DNA of 37,393 nucleotides from Reyranella sp. Its GTDB lineage: Bacteria > Pseudomonadota > Alphaproteobacteria > Reyranellales > Reyranellaceae. The DNA is taken from contig JAIEOV010000111.1 in the NCBI GenBank assembly GCA_019750135.1, positions 1-37,393 of the forward strand. Reading direction: 5' to 3'. The translations under genes and the position numbers were made by a program. Below are positions 1 to 7,849 of this stretch, in pieces. How positions within the stretch are numbered: position 1 is the stretch's first letter; each line of letters starts with the position of its first letter. The notes under the pieces were generated by a model. The model saw only the letters and a program-made list of their open reading frames with translations, was not told the origin of the DNA and ran no database searches.

Positions 1-9
1 CTCCCGGCA

Positions 10-882
10 ATGAGGGTCGCCTACATCCAGCTCGGGCTCGCCGTCGTCCTGTTCGGCCTGACCTGGCCGGTCATCAAGATCGGCCTGTCAGCCGCCACGC
101 CGGTCTGGCTCGCCGCCGGCCGTGCAGGTCTTTCGGCGATCAGTGCCTTCGTCCTGCTGGCGCTGTTGCGGCGGCTGCAATGGCCCAGCCGCGCCGACTG
201 GCCGATCGTGCTGTCGGTCGGCGCCTTCCAGCTCAGCTTCTTCTTCGCCCTGTCCAACATGGGCGTGCAGATCGTGCCGCCCGGCCGTTCGGGCGTGCTC
301 GCCTACACGACCATGCTGTGGATCGTGCCGCTGTCGCTGCTGGTCGGCGAACGCGTCGGCCGGCGCGGCATCGCCGGCGCCCTGCTCGGCCTCTTGGGCA
401 TCGTCGTGCTGATCGACCCATGGCGCTTCGACTGGAGCGACCGGCGCATCGTCGAGGGTCATGCCTGGCTTCTGCTGGCGGGCCTGAGCTGGGCACTCGC
501 CGTCCTGCATGCGCGGCGTCATCGCTGGTGCCTGGCGCCGCTCGACGTGCTGCCCTGGCAGATGTCGGTGGCGACGATCCTGCTCGGCATCCTGGCGCTG
601 GTGCTCGAGCCCCGCGGCCATCTCGACTTCGACAAAGCGGCCCTCTGGGTAGCACTGGCCTATCTCGGCGTGATCGCCGGACCGGCCGGGACATGGGCCG
701 CGGTCTCGGTCGCCCGGGCCTTGCCGCCCCTCGCCGCGTCGCTCGGCATGCTGGGCACGCCCTTGCTCGCCATCGCCTCGTCGGTCGTGCTGGTCGGCGA
801 GCCCGTGACTTGGCCGCTGGTGCTGGGCACGATGCTGGTGATCGCCGGGATCGCCATCGTGATTGTGGAGAGGACGAAATGA
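10..882 (+). CDS. EamA/DMT-family membrane transporter
   Basis: This 290-residue protein is almost entirely hydrophobic. It shows about ten membrane-spanning segments in two similar halves, as expected for the drug/metabolite transporter (EamA) family, which exports or imports small metabolites across the inner membrane. The first helix holds the family-typical G-L-T-W-P-V-I-K segment near residues 16-23, and the second half has the usual P-P-L-A-A-S-L-G-M-L-G-T-P-L pattern near residues 241-254. The length is normal for the family. Its TGA overlaps the ATG of the next gene (ATGA), so the two are translationally coupled, and the substrate may be linked to the downstream hydrolase. The substrate cannot be read from the sequence. 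Only 9 bases precede the start, so the promoter lies outside the window. Confidence 0.9.
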   Translation: MRVAYIQLGLAVVLFGLTWPVIKIGLSAATPVWLAAGRAGLSAISAFVLLALLRRLQWPSRADWPIVLSVGAFQLSFFFALSNMGVQIVPPGRSGVLAYTTMLWIVPLSLLVGERVGRRGIAGALLGLLGIVVLIDPWRFDWSDRRIVEGHAWLLLAGLSWALAVLHARRHRWCLAPLDVLPWQMSVATILLGILALVLEPRGHLDFDKAALWVALAYLGVIAGPAGTWAAVSVARALPPLAASLGMLGTPLLAIASSVVLVGEPVTWPLVLGTMLVIAGIAIVIVERTK

Positions 883-1691
883 ACTGGGGAATGATGACCA
901 AGGCCGAACGCGACGCGGCCTACAACAACACCGACGCGGTCAAGAACAGCGCCGAGCTGAACGCGGCGCGCGTCGCTGCCTCCGAAGCCTTCCGCAAGGC
1001 CCATCCTGAGCATCTCGACCTGCGTTACGGACCGAAGGAGCGCAACGTGTGGGACCTCTTTCCCGCCAAGAACGCCAACGCGCCCTGCCTGGTCTTCATC
1101 CATGGCGGCTACTGGCAGAGGAACAGCCGCGACCAGTTCGCGAGCCTGATCGCCGGCGTCCATGCCCACGGCTGGGCCGCCGGCCTTCCCGGCTACACGC
1201 TGGCGCCCGACGCTTCGCTCACCGAAATCGTTGCCGAGATCAATGCCGCGCTCGACTGGCTGGCGGCCAACGGATCGGCGCACGGCATCACTGGCAAGGT
1301 CGTCCTGTCCGGCTGGTCGGCCGGCGGGCATCTGACGGCGCAGTGCCTCGGCCACAGCCGGGTGAGCGCGGGCATGGCGGTTTCGGGCGTGTTCGAGCTG
1401 GGCCCGATCCGCGACACCTACCTCAACGACAAGATGCAGTTCAGCGACACCGAGCTCGCGACCCTCTCGCCGCTGCGGCTGCCCATGATCGACAAGCCGC
1501 TGGCCATCACCTACGGCACGGCCGAGCTGCCGCCGCTGGTCGCCGACAGCCGCGCCCTGCACGAGAAGCGCGCCGCCCAGCACCTGGCCGGGCCGCTCAT
1601 CCCGGTGGCAGGCGCCGACCATTTCACCATCACACACGAGCTGCGCGACGCCGACGGAATCCTGACCCGGCAGCTTTTGCTGCTCGCCTGA
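879..1691 (+). CDS. Alpha/beta hydrolase, kynurenine-formamidase-like
   Basis: This 270-residue cytosolic alpha/beta hydrolase has an H-G-G-Y-W oxyanion-hole motif near residues 73-77, the nucleophile elbow G-W-S-A-G-G near residues 144-149, and a terminal G-A-D-H-F catalytic histidine near residue 250. The layout matches the arylformamidase/esterase branch that cleaves N-formyl or ester bonds, but the real substrate is not shown by the sequence. The start is the ATG inside the ATGA overlap with the transporter gene; the longer upstream open frame only shadows that gene. The pair probably forms a two-gene operon, and a sigma-54 promoter for the next unit begins eight bases after its stop. Confidence 0.85.
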   Translation: MNWGMMTKAERDAAYNNTDAVKNSAELNAARVAASEAFRKAHPEHLDLRYGPKERNVWDLFPAKNANAPCLVFIHGGYWQRNSRDQFASLIAGVHAHGWAAGLPGYTLAPDASLTEIVAEINAALDWLAANGSAHGITGKVVLSGWSAGGHLTAQCLGHSRVSAGMAVSGVFELGPIRDTYLNDKMQFSDTELATLSPLRLPMIDKPLAITYGTAELPPLVADSRALHEKRAAQHLAGPLIPVAGADHFTITHELRDADGILTRQLLLLA

Positions 1692-1698
1692 CAGGAGT

Positions 1699-1713
1699 TG
1701 GCACGACAGTTGC
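1699..1713 (+). promoter_or_regulatory. Sigma-54 (RpoN) -24/-12 promoter
   Basis: The sequence reads TGGCAC, five bases, TTGC. The invariant GG (1700-1701) and GC (1712-1713) are ten bases apart, exactly as RpoN promoters require, and a T precedes TGGCACG as in the consensus. Transcription would start near 1724, leaving a leader of about 20 bases that contains the GGGAGG ribosome site before the ATG at 1744. Only the base after TTGC departs from the W of the consensus. Expression would then depend on an enhancer-binding protein such as NtrC. No clear activator site was found in the upstream hydrolase gene. Confidence 0.7.
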
Positions 1714-1743
1714 CTCCCTCCTTAGCCAGGTGGGAGGCTCCAA

Positions 1744-2700
1744 ATGATCAATCGCCGTCGCCTGCTCTCCGGAGCAGGATTCGCCGCAGCCACGTTCGCT
1801 GCGCCTGCCGTGCTGCGGGCCCAGCCCAAGACGGTGAAGATGGGGGCGCTCAGGCTGGTCCATTCCATGCCGCCTTACTTCTATGAGAAGTTCGCGCCGG
1901 CCGACCTCAAGATCGAGATCATCGTTTTCGACAGCCCGACCGACGGCAAGAACGCCGTGGTCACCAAGTCGGTCGATTTCGGCACCTTCGGCATCGCTGC
2001 CGCCATCCTGGGCGGCGCGGTCGGCGAGCCCGTCGTGGTCGTGGGCGCCATGTCCAACAAGGGCATGGGCGTGATCTCCAAGGCCGGGTCGGACATCAAG
2101 ACCATCAAGGACCTCAAAGGCAAGAAGGTCGGCATCTGGCCGGGCTCGACGCAGGAGGTCTTCATCATGGAGCGCCTGCGCATGGAGGGCATGTCGATCA
2201 AGGACATCACGCCGGTGCGCGTGCCGTTCGGCGAGATGCCGGCCATGCTGGCGCGCGGCGACGTCGACGCCTATGTCGGCGCCGAGCCGGGCCCTGCGCT
2301 CTCGATCACCTCGGGTGCCGGCCAGCTCGTGGAGTATCCCTACGGCACGGCGATGGGCGGCCTGAACATGATCTTCGGCACCCACGAAGACACCGTCGCC
2401 AAGAACCCCGACCTGGTGCGCACCATGCTCAAGATCCAGCGCCAGGCGGCCGAGTACATGATGGCCAACAAGCCCGCGGTCGTCGACGCCACGGTGCAGA
2501 AGCTCGGCGCCAACCGCGCCGCCGTCGAGCAGGCGCTGGGCGCCAACAACGTCGAGTATGTCTGGAAGCTCGACCCCACGGTGCAAGGCCAGGCCAAGAC
2601 CTACGCCCAGCACATGCTCGAGCTGAAGCAGATCCGCGCGCTCCCCAAGTTCGAGACGTTCCTCAATCCGAAATTCTCGGACGAGATCGCGGCCAGCTAG
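1744..2700 (+). CDS. NitT/TauT-family ABC transporter substrate-binding protein
   Basis: This 318-residue periplasmic binding protein has an N-terminal export signal containing R-R-R followed by a hydrophobic stretch and A-P-A-V-L-R-A-Q, suggesting Tat or Sec export with cleavage near residue 27. The body carries NMT1/SsuA-like features: a D-L-K-G-K-K-V-G-I motif near residues 123-131, followed by G-S-T-Q and a segment ending G-D-V-D-A-Y. This family delivers nitrate, taurine, alkanesulfonates, pyrimidine precursors or aromatic acids to an inner-membrane ABC complex; the ligand cannot be told here. The gene stands behind a sigma-54 type promoter, which points to nitrogen-limitation control. 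A repeat-rich gap of about 160 bases separates it from its permease. Confidence 0.88.
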   Translation: MINRRRLLSGAGFAAATFAAPAVLRAQPKTVKMGALRLVHSMPPYFYEKFAPADLKIEIIVFDSPTDGKNAVVTKSVDFGTFGIAAAILGGAVGEPVVVVGAMSNKGMGVISKAGSDIKTIKDLKGKKVGIWPGSTQEVFIMERLRMEGMSIKDITPVRVPFGEMPAMLARGDVDAYVGAEPGPALSITSGAGQLVEYPYGTAMGGLNMIFGTHEDTVAKNPDLVRTMLKIQRQAAEYMMANKPAVVDATVQKLGANRAAVEQALGANNVEYVWKLDPTVQGQAKTYAQHMLELKQIRALPKFETFLNPKFSDEIAAS

Positions 2701-2730
2701 GTCATGCAAGCAAGCCGTCATGGCTGCGGG

Positions 2731-2848
2731 CGCGCCACTGCAGTGGCGCGTCTTGCCGGAGCGCGGACCTCCAGGTCCGCTCATGATCATGATGCGGACC
2801 CGGAGGTCCGCGCTCCAGAAGATCATGACGCGCCACTGCAGTGGCGCG
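2731..2848. repeat. Composite palindromic repeat island
   Basis: Two identical perfect 20-bp palindromes centred on CCACTGCAGTGG lie at 2731-2750 and 2829-2848. Between them is an inverted repeat with 23-base arms (2758-2780 and 2794-2816) and one mismatch. The inverted repeat is the same sequence family as the hairpin at 4481-4553. This is a REP-like intergenic island inside an operon, between the binding-protein and permease genes. It could cause the common drop in expression from an abundant binding protein to its membrane partners by stabilising or ending the mRNA. The open frames running through it are spurious. Confidence 0.85.
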
Positions 2849-2858
2849 CCCCAAGCGC

Positions 2859-3699
2859 ATGACCATCGCCGACACGACAGCGGCACCAGCGGTCGCGCCG
2901 GCCAAACGCCCGAACGCTGTCTGGCGACGCGCCAAGCCGGTCGTGCTGGCGCTGATCGTGCCGTTGCTGCTGCTGGCCTTCTGGCAGGTCGCCACGACGC
3001 AGCAATGGACGCGGCTGATCCCGACGCCCTACGAAGTCGCCGAATACATGGTCGACTTCGCCGTGGGCGGCATCTACGACGACGCCTACTCGGCGACTCT
3101 CACCACCCATCTCCTCGCCTCGATGAGCCGCGTCTATGGCGGCTTCGCGCTGGCCGCCCTGTTCGCCCTGCCGATCGGCATGATGGTGGGCCGCATGCCG
3201 ACGGCGCGCATGCTGCTCGATCCTTTCCTGCAGGTGATGCGGCCGATCCCCGTCACGGCGTGGCTGCCCTTGTCGATGATCCTGTTCGGGCTGGGCGCCA
3301 AGTCGGCCTTCGCCCTGGTCTGTCTCGGCGCCTTCTATCCCATCCTGCTCAACACCATCTTCGGCGTGCGGTCCGTCGATCCCAAGCTGTTCGAGGCGGC
3401 GTCGATGCTGGGCTGCCGCGGCAACGCGCAGTTCTACAAGGTGGTGCTGCCGGCGGCCGCGCCCTCGATCTTCACCGGCCTTCGCCTCGGGCTGGGCCTC
3501 GCCTGGTTCGTGATCGTGGTCGGCGAGATGACCGGCGTGCCGCAGGGCCTGGGCGCCGTGATCATGGATGCCCGCACTCTGTCCCGCACCGACCTCGTGA
3601 TCTGCGGCATGATCGTGATCGGCCTGGCGGGTTACATCTCCGACCGTATCGTCGTCAGCATCGGCAATCGCCTGCTGCGCTGGAGCCCGAGCCACAACA

Positions 3700-3707
<8 letters not shown>
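2859..3707 (+). CDS. ABC transporter permease, NitT/TauT (SsuC/TauC-like) family
   Basis: This 282-residue inner-membrane permease has about six transmembrane segments. The cytoplasmic loop matches the binding-protein-dependent permease (EAA) motif: E-A-A-S-M-L-G-C-R-G followed by F-Y-K-V-V-L-P-A-A-A-P, residues about 185-206. I chose the ATG at 2859 (M-T-I-A-D-T). The in-frame GTG at 2841 lies inside a palindromic repeat and would add a repeat-encoded tail. It works with the upstream binding protein and with the ATPase whose start lies inside its last codons. Confidence 0.9.
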
Positions 3708-4479
<772 letters not shown>

Positions 4480-4480
4480 A

Positions 4481-4553
4481 TCTTGCCGGAGCGCGGACCT
4501 CCAGGTCCGCTCATGATTCTTGAGCGGACCTGGAGGTCCGCGCTCCGGCAAGA
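4481..4553. repeat. Perfect 33-bp inverted repeat (dispersed hairpin family)
   Basis: Arms 4481-4513 and 4521-4553 are exact reverse complements around a 7-base loop. Each arm also holds a smaller palindrome, GCGGACCT-CC-AGGTCCGC, so the element can fold as one long stem or as two short hairpins. A one-mismatch relative lies at 2758-2816 and a shorter one at 23295-23323. There is no following T-run, so it is not a classical intrinsic terminator, although such a stable stem can still protect or end an mRNA. It begins two bases after the ATPase stop codon. Confidence 0.9.
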
Positions 4554-4575
4554 GATGTTGCCCATAGCCCCTCTG

Positions 4576-4592
4576 CCGCCGTATGACGGCGG
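4576..4592 (+). other. Small hairpin in the CoA-transferase leader
   Basis: A 7-bp stem, CCGCCGT/ACGGCGG, with an ATG loop lies just ahead of the AAGGA ribosome site of the CoA-transferase A gene. It may shape translation initiation or may be incidental; nothing else supports a regulatory role. Confidence 0.35.
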
Positions 4593-4610
4593 GGTACGAA
4601 GGATGGTGGT

Positions 4611-5312
4611 ATGGCGAACAAGGTCTACAAGGATGCCAAGTCGGCGCTCGAGGGCGTGCTGCGCGACGGCATGATGGTGATGTGCGGCGGTTTCGGGCTG
4701 GTCGGCATTCCCGACAAGCTGATCCACGCCGTGCGCGATTCGGGCGTCAAGAATCTGACCTGTGTCAGCAACAACGCCGGCATCGACGGCCATGGGCTCG
4801 GCCTCCTGCTCGAGACCGGCCAAGTCAAGAAGATGATCAGTTCCTACGTCGGCGAGAACAAGACCTTCGCCAAGCTGTACCTCGAAGGAAAGCTCGAGAT
4901 CGAGTTCAACCCGCAGGGCACCTTGGCCGAGCGCTGCCGCGCCGGTGGCGCGGGCATTCCCGCCTTCTACACCAAGACCGGTGTCGGCACCGAGGTCGCC
5001 AAGGGCAAGGAGATTAAGGAGTTCGACGGCCATGAATACGTCATGGAGCGCGGCCTGTTCGGCGACCTCGCCCTGGTGAAGGCGTGGAAGGGCGACGCCG
5101 CGGGCAACCTCGTCTATCGCAAGGCCGCGCGTAACTTTAATCCGATGATGGCGACGGCGGCCAAGCTCTGCGTCGCCGAGGTCGAGGAGCTGGTGCCGGT
5201 CGGCGCCATCGATCCCGACCATGTCCACACGCCCGGCATCTTCGTGAAGCGCATCATCTGCGGTGCGCCCTACGACAAGAAGATCGAGCAACGCACCATC
5301 CGCAAGGCTTAG
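4611..5312 (+). CDS. scoA: 3-oxoacid CoA-transferase subunit A
   Basis: This 233-residue alpha subunit belongs to the family-I CoA-transferases of the succinyl-CoA:3-ketoacid type (SCOT/AtoD-like). The glycine-rich CoA-binding motif G-G-F-G-L-V-G-I-P lies at residues 23-31, and S-N-N-A-G near residue 47 is also conserved. The enzyme moves CoA from succinyl-CoA to acetoacetate or a related 3-oxoacid, activating ketone bodies or branched acids for beta-oxidation and the TCA cycle. The B subunit follows after 13 bases, the usual order and spacing for the heterodimer. The exact acid cannot be assigned from the sequence. Confidence 0.92.
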   Translation: MANKVYKDAKSALEGVLRDGMMVMCGGFGLVGIPDKLIHAVRDSGVKNLTCVSNNAGIDGHGLGLLLETGQVKKMISSYVGENKTFAKLYLEGKLEIEFNPQGTLAERCRAGGAGIPAFYTKTGVGTEVAKGKEIKEFDGHEYVMERGLFGDLALVKAWKGDAAGNLVYRKAARNFNPMMATAAKLCVAEVEELVPVGAIDPDHVHTPGIFVKRIICGAPYDKKIEQRTIRKA

Positions 5313-5325
5313 GAGACCAACGACC

Positions 5326-5991
5326 ATGGCCTGGACCCGCGAACAGATGGCGGCGCGCGCCGCCAAGGAACTGAAGGACGGCTTCTACGTCAATCTCGGC
5401 ATCGGCATCCCGACGCTGGTCTCCAACTACGTGCCGGACGATGTCGACATTACGCTGCAGAGCGAGAACGGCATGATGGGCGTCGGCCCCTTCCCGCTCG
5501 ACAACGAAGTCGATCCCGACATCATCAATGCCGGCAAGCAGACCGTGACCGAGCTCAAGGGCACGTCGTATTTCTCGTCGGCCGACAGCTTCGGCATGAT
5601 CCGCGGCGGCCACATCGATCTCTCCATCCTGGGCGCCATGGAGGTGGCCGAGAACGGCGACCTCGCCAACTGGATGATCCCGGGCAAGATGGTGAAGGGC
5701 ATGGGCGGCGCCATGGACCTCGTGGCCGGCGTGCGCAAGGTGATCGTCACCATGGAGCACGTCTCCAAGGACGGCGCGTCGAAGTTGCTGAAGGAATGCA
5801 CCCTGCCGCTCACCGGCAAGCGCGTGGTCGACATGGTGATCTCCGAGCTCGGCGTCTTCGCCATCGACAAGACGGGCGACGGCGGCGTGACGCTGGTCGA
5901 GTTGGCCGACGGCGTCACGGTCGACGAGGTCAAAGCCAAGACCAAGGCCAAGCTCTCGATCGGACCCGGCGTGAAGGAAAAAGTCGCCTGA
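5326..5991 (+). CDS. scoB: 3-oxoacid CoA-transferase subunit B
   Basis: This 221-residue beta subunit carries the catalytic glutamate in the S-E-N-G-M-M-G motif (Glu47), which forms the enzyme-CoA thioester. The N-terminus contains the expected G-I-G-I-P-T-L segment near residues 25-31. I chose the ATG at 5326, about ten bases after an AGGAGA ribosome site; the longer open frame starting at 5263 overlaps subunit A and its extra residues look like frame shadow. It pairs with the preceding subunit in the cytosol. Confidence 0.92.
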   Translation: MAWTREQMAARAAKELKDGFYVNLGIGIPTLVSNYVPDDVDITLQSENGMMGVGPFPLDNEVDPDIINAGKQTVTELKGTSYFSSADSFGMIRGGHIDLSILGAMEVAENGDLANWMIPGKMVKGMGGAMDLVAGVRKVIVTMEHVSKDGASKLLKECTLPLTGKRVVDMVISELGVFAIDKTGDGGVTLVELADGVTVDEVKAKTKAKLSIGPGVKEKVA

Positions 5992-6001
5992 GGATCTGAA
6001 C

Positions 6002-6433
6002 GTGACGCGGCGCATTGCGACCGCGATCGACATCGACGCGCCGGCCGCGATGGTCTGGCGCGTGCTGGTGGACTTCCCGTCTTATCCTGAGTGGAATCCG
6101 TTCATCCGCCGCATCACCGGTGAGGCCAAGGTCGGCGCCAGGCTCGAAGTGGCCGTAGAGCCTGCCAACCGCAAGCCGATGACGTTCCGGCCGACGGTGC
6201 GGGTCGCCGAGCCCGATCGCGAATTGCGCTGGCTCGGCCGCGTGCTGCTGCCCGGCATCTTCGACGGCGAGCACGCTTTCATCATCGAGCCCCGCGCGAG
6301 GGGCTGCCGGCTGCGTCACGAAGAGACTTTTGCCGGCCTGCTCGTCCCGATGTTCGGCGCGATGCTCGACGACACGGCTCGTTCGTTCACTCGCCTCAAC
6401 GACGCACTGAAGCGGCGCGTTGAAGGAGGCTAG
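6002..6433 (+). CDS. SRPBCC-domain (START/polyketide-cyclase-like) protein
   Basis: This 143-residue single-domain protein starts at a GTG behind a GAGGA ribosome site. The opening (I-D-I-D-A-P followed by V-W-R-V-L-V-D-F and Y-P-E-W-N-P-F) is the hallmark of small SRPBCC hydrophobic-ligand-binding folds. Such proteins bind lipids or aromatic ligands or act as cyclases, and no specific role can be read here. It lies 10 bases after the CoA-transferase B stop on the same strand, so it may be the last gene of that operon. Confidence 0.82.
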   Translation: MTRRIATAIDIDAPAAMVWRVLVDFPSYPEWNPFIRRITGEAKVGARLEVAVEPANRKPMTFRPTVRVAEPDRELRWLGRVLLPGIFDGEHAFIIEPRARGCRLRHEETFAGLLVPMFGAMLDDTARSFTRLNDALKRRVEGG

Positions 6434-6467
6434 TTGACTCTCACGATATGATGTTCTCTATTCGTTC
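6434..6467 (+). promoter_or_regulatory. dinB promoter with overlapping LexA (SOS) operator
   Basis: GTTC-N7-GTTC stands at 6453-6467, an exact match to the direct-repeat LexA box known in alphaproteobacteria. A -35 element TTGACT (6434-6439), a 17-base spacer and a -10-like TCTATT (6457-6462) place the operator over the -10 region, so LexA binding would block RNA polymerase. The expected transcript start near 6469 lies before the ATG at 6487, which supports that start codon over the upstream ATG at 6448. Confidence 0.75.
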
Positions 6468-6486
6468 TATTGGCTTTGAGGGCGGA

Positions 6487-7737
6487 ATGGAGACCAGCGC
6501 CACGATCCTCCATGCCGACCTGGACGCCTTCTATGCCTCGGTCGAGCAGCTCCTCGATCCGTCGCTGCGCGGCAAGCCGATCGCAGTCGGCGGCGGCGTG
6601 GTGTTGGCGGCGTCCTACGAGGCCAAGGCTTTCGGCGTGAAGGGCGGCATGCCCGGGCGCCGGGCGCGCGAACTCTGCCCTCAGCTCATCTTCGTCGGCG
6701 GTCACTTCAAGGAATACCAGCGGCTCGGCGACGCGGCGATGAAGATGCTGGACGACTTCACGCCCCTGGTCGAGCGCATCTCGATCGACGAGGCCTTCGC
6801 CGACGTCGTGGGCTGCACGCATCTCTTCGGCTCGCCGGCCGAGATTGCCGCGAAGATCCGGCAGCGCGTGAAGAGCGAGCTCGGGCTGCCGATCTCGGTC
6901 GGCGTGGCGCGCACCAAGCACCTGGCCAAGATCGCCTCGCAGGTCGCCAAGCCCGACGGACTGGTCGTCGTCGATCCCGAGAAGGAGCTGGCGTTCCTGC
7001 ACGGCCTGCCCGTCGAGCTGATGTGGGGCGTGGGCCCGGTCACTCGCCAGCGGCTGGCCGAGCGTGGCGTCACGACCATCGGCGAGCTCGCCAACACCTC
7101 GCCGCACGCGCTCGACCGCCTGCTGGGCCCTGCTGCGGGCGAGAAGCTTCTGGCGCTGGCGTGGAACCGCGATCCACGCGAGATCCGCACACATCATCGC
7201 GCCCAGTCGGCCGGGGCGCAGTCGGCGCTGGGCCGCAGGCCTGCCACGCCGCACGTCTATCGGCCGGCGCTCGCCCATCTTGCCGACCGCATCGGCACGC
7301 GGCTGCGCGCCAAGTCGCTGGCCGGCCGCACTGTGACCATACGCGTGCGCTTCGCCGACCTGCACAGCGTGACGCGTTCGCTCACCCTCGATGCGCCGAT
7401 CGCGGCGACGGCCAGCCTGACGGAGATCGCCGAGGAGCTGGTGCGCGCCGCATTGGCGGACCACCCGCAGGAGAAGCACATCTCGCTGGTCGCCATCTCG
7501 GTGTCGCATCTCGAGAAGCATGCCAGGCTGCAGCTGGAATTCTCCCTCGGCGCGCGGCACGAGGAGCGCCGCGCCGGCACGCGGCAGGGCCTGGCGCGTC
7601 ACTCGGCTGACCGCGCCGTCGACCGCATCCGCGATCGCTTCGGCTGGGCTTCGATTGCCTACGGTTCGGTGGCGTTCGGGCCCTTCCGCTCCGTGCCCGA
7701 CGAATTCCGCGAGCTTGCGGAGAAAAGCCTCGATTGA
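6487..7737 (+). CDS. dinB: DNA polymerase IV (Y-family translesion polymerase)
   Basis: The 416-residue protein has the Y-family opening H-A-D-L-D-A-F-Y-A-S-V-E, with the first catalytic aspartates and the steric-gate aromatic, and S-I-D-E-A-F-A-D with the second catalytic Asp-Glu pair near residue 101. The helix-hairpin-helix thumb region (G-V-G-P-V-T-R-Q-R-L) and the little-finger domain follow, so it is complete. It copies past DNA lesions in an error-prone way after SOS induction. The open frame can begin at 6448, but that would place the LexA box inside the coding region. The ATG at 6487 follows a GAGGG ribosome site and gives the family-typical N-terminus. Confidence 0.93.
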   Translation: METSATILHADLDAFYASVEQLLDPSLRGKPIAVGGGVVLAASYEAKAFGVKGGMPGRRARELCPQLIFVGGHFKEYQRLGDAAMKMLDDFTPLVERISIDEAFADVVGCTHLFGSPAEIAAKIRQRVKSELGLPISVGVARTKHLAKIASQVAKPDGLVVVDPEKELAFLHGLPVELMWGVGPVTRQRLAERGVTTIGELANTSPHALDRLLGPAAGEKLLALAWNRDPREIRTHHRAQSAGAQSALGRRPATPHVYRPALAHLADRIGTRLRAKSLAGRTVTIRVRFADLHSVTRSLTLDAPIAATASLTEIAEELVRAALADHPQEKHISLVAISVSHLEKHARLQLEFSLGARHEERRAGTRQGLARHSADRAVDRIRDRFGWASIAYGSVAFGPFRSVPDEFRELAEKSLD

Positions 7738-7808
7738 GGCAACGCTGACCGTGCATCAGCCGCATGGTCGGTTTGATTGCGGATTGCTCCAGCACTTGGC
7801 GAATGGTC

Positions 7809-7839
7809 CGCGGTTTGCAAGGCACCCCGGCAAACTGCG
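7809..7839 (+). other. Leader hairpin before the flavin-monooxygenase start
   Basis: A 10-bp stem (7809-7818 pairing with 7830-7839, with one G-U pair in RNA) closes an 11-base loop and ends just where the GAGAGGA ribosome site begins. It sits in the 112-base gap after dinB, at the head of an eleven-gene operon. It might tune translation of the first gene. No known riboswitch class is recognised. Confidence 0.4.
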
Positions 7840-7849
7840 AGAGGATGTC

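Noticed and set aside
4481..4553. Intrinsic transcription terminator
   Set aside because: No T-run follows the stem on either strand, and the same sequence recurs within an operon.
4483..4674. Short frames encoding M-P-E-R-G-P-P-G-P-L type peptides
   Set aside because: They come from the inverted repeat itself and recur wherever that repeat occurs.
6434..6452. TTGACT followed by TATGAT as the dinB promoter
   Set aside because: The two hexamers are only 7 bases apart; TCTATT at the correct 17-base spacing under the LexA box fits better.
7751..7849. GTG start for the flavin monooxygenase, 33 codons earlier
   Set aside because: It has a weak, distant ribosome site, the added residues do not resemble the family, and they would cover the leader hairpin.
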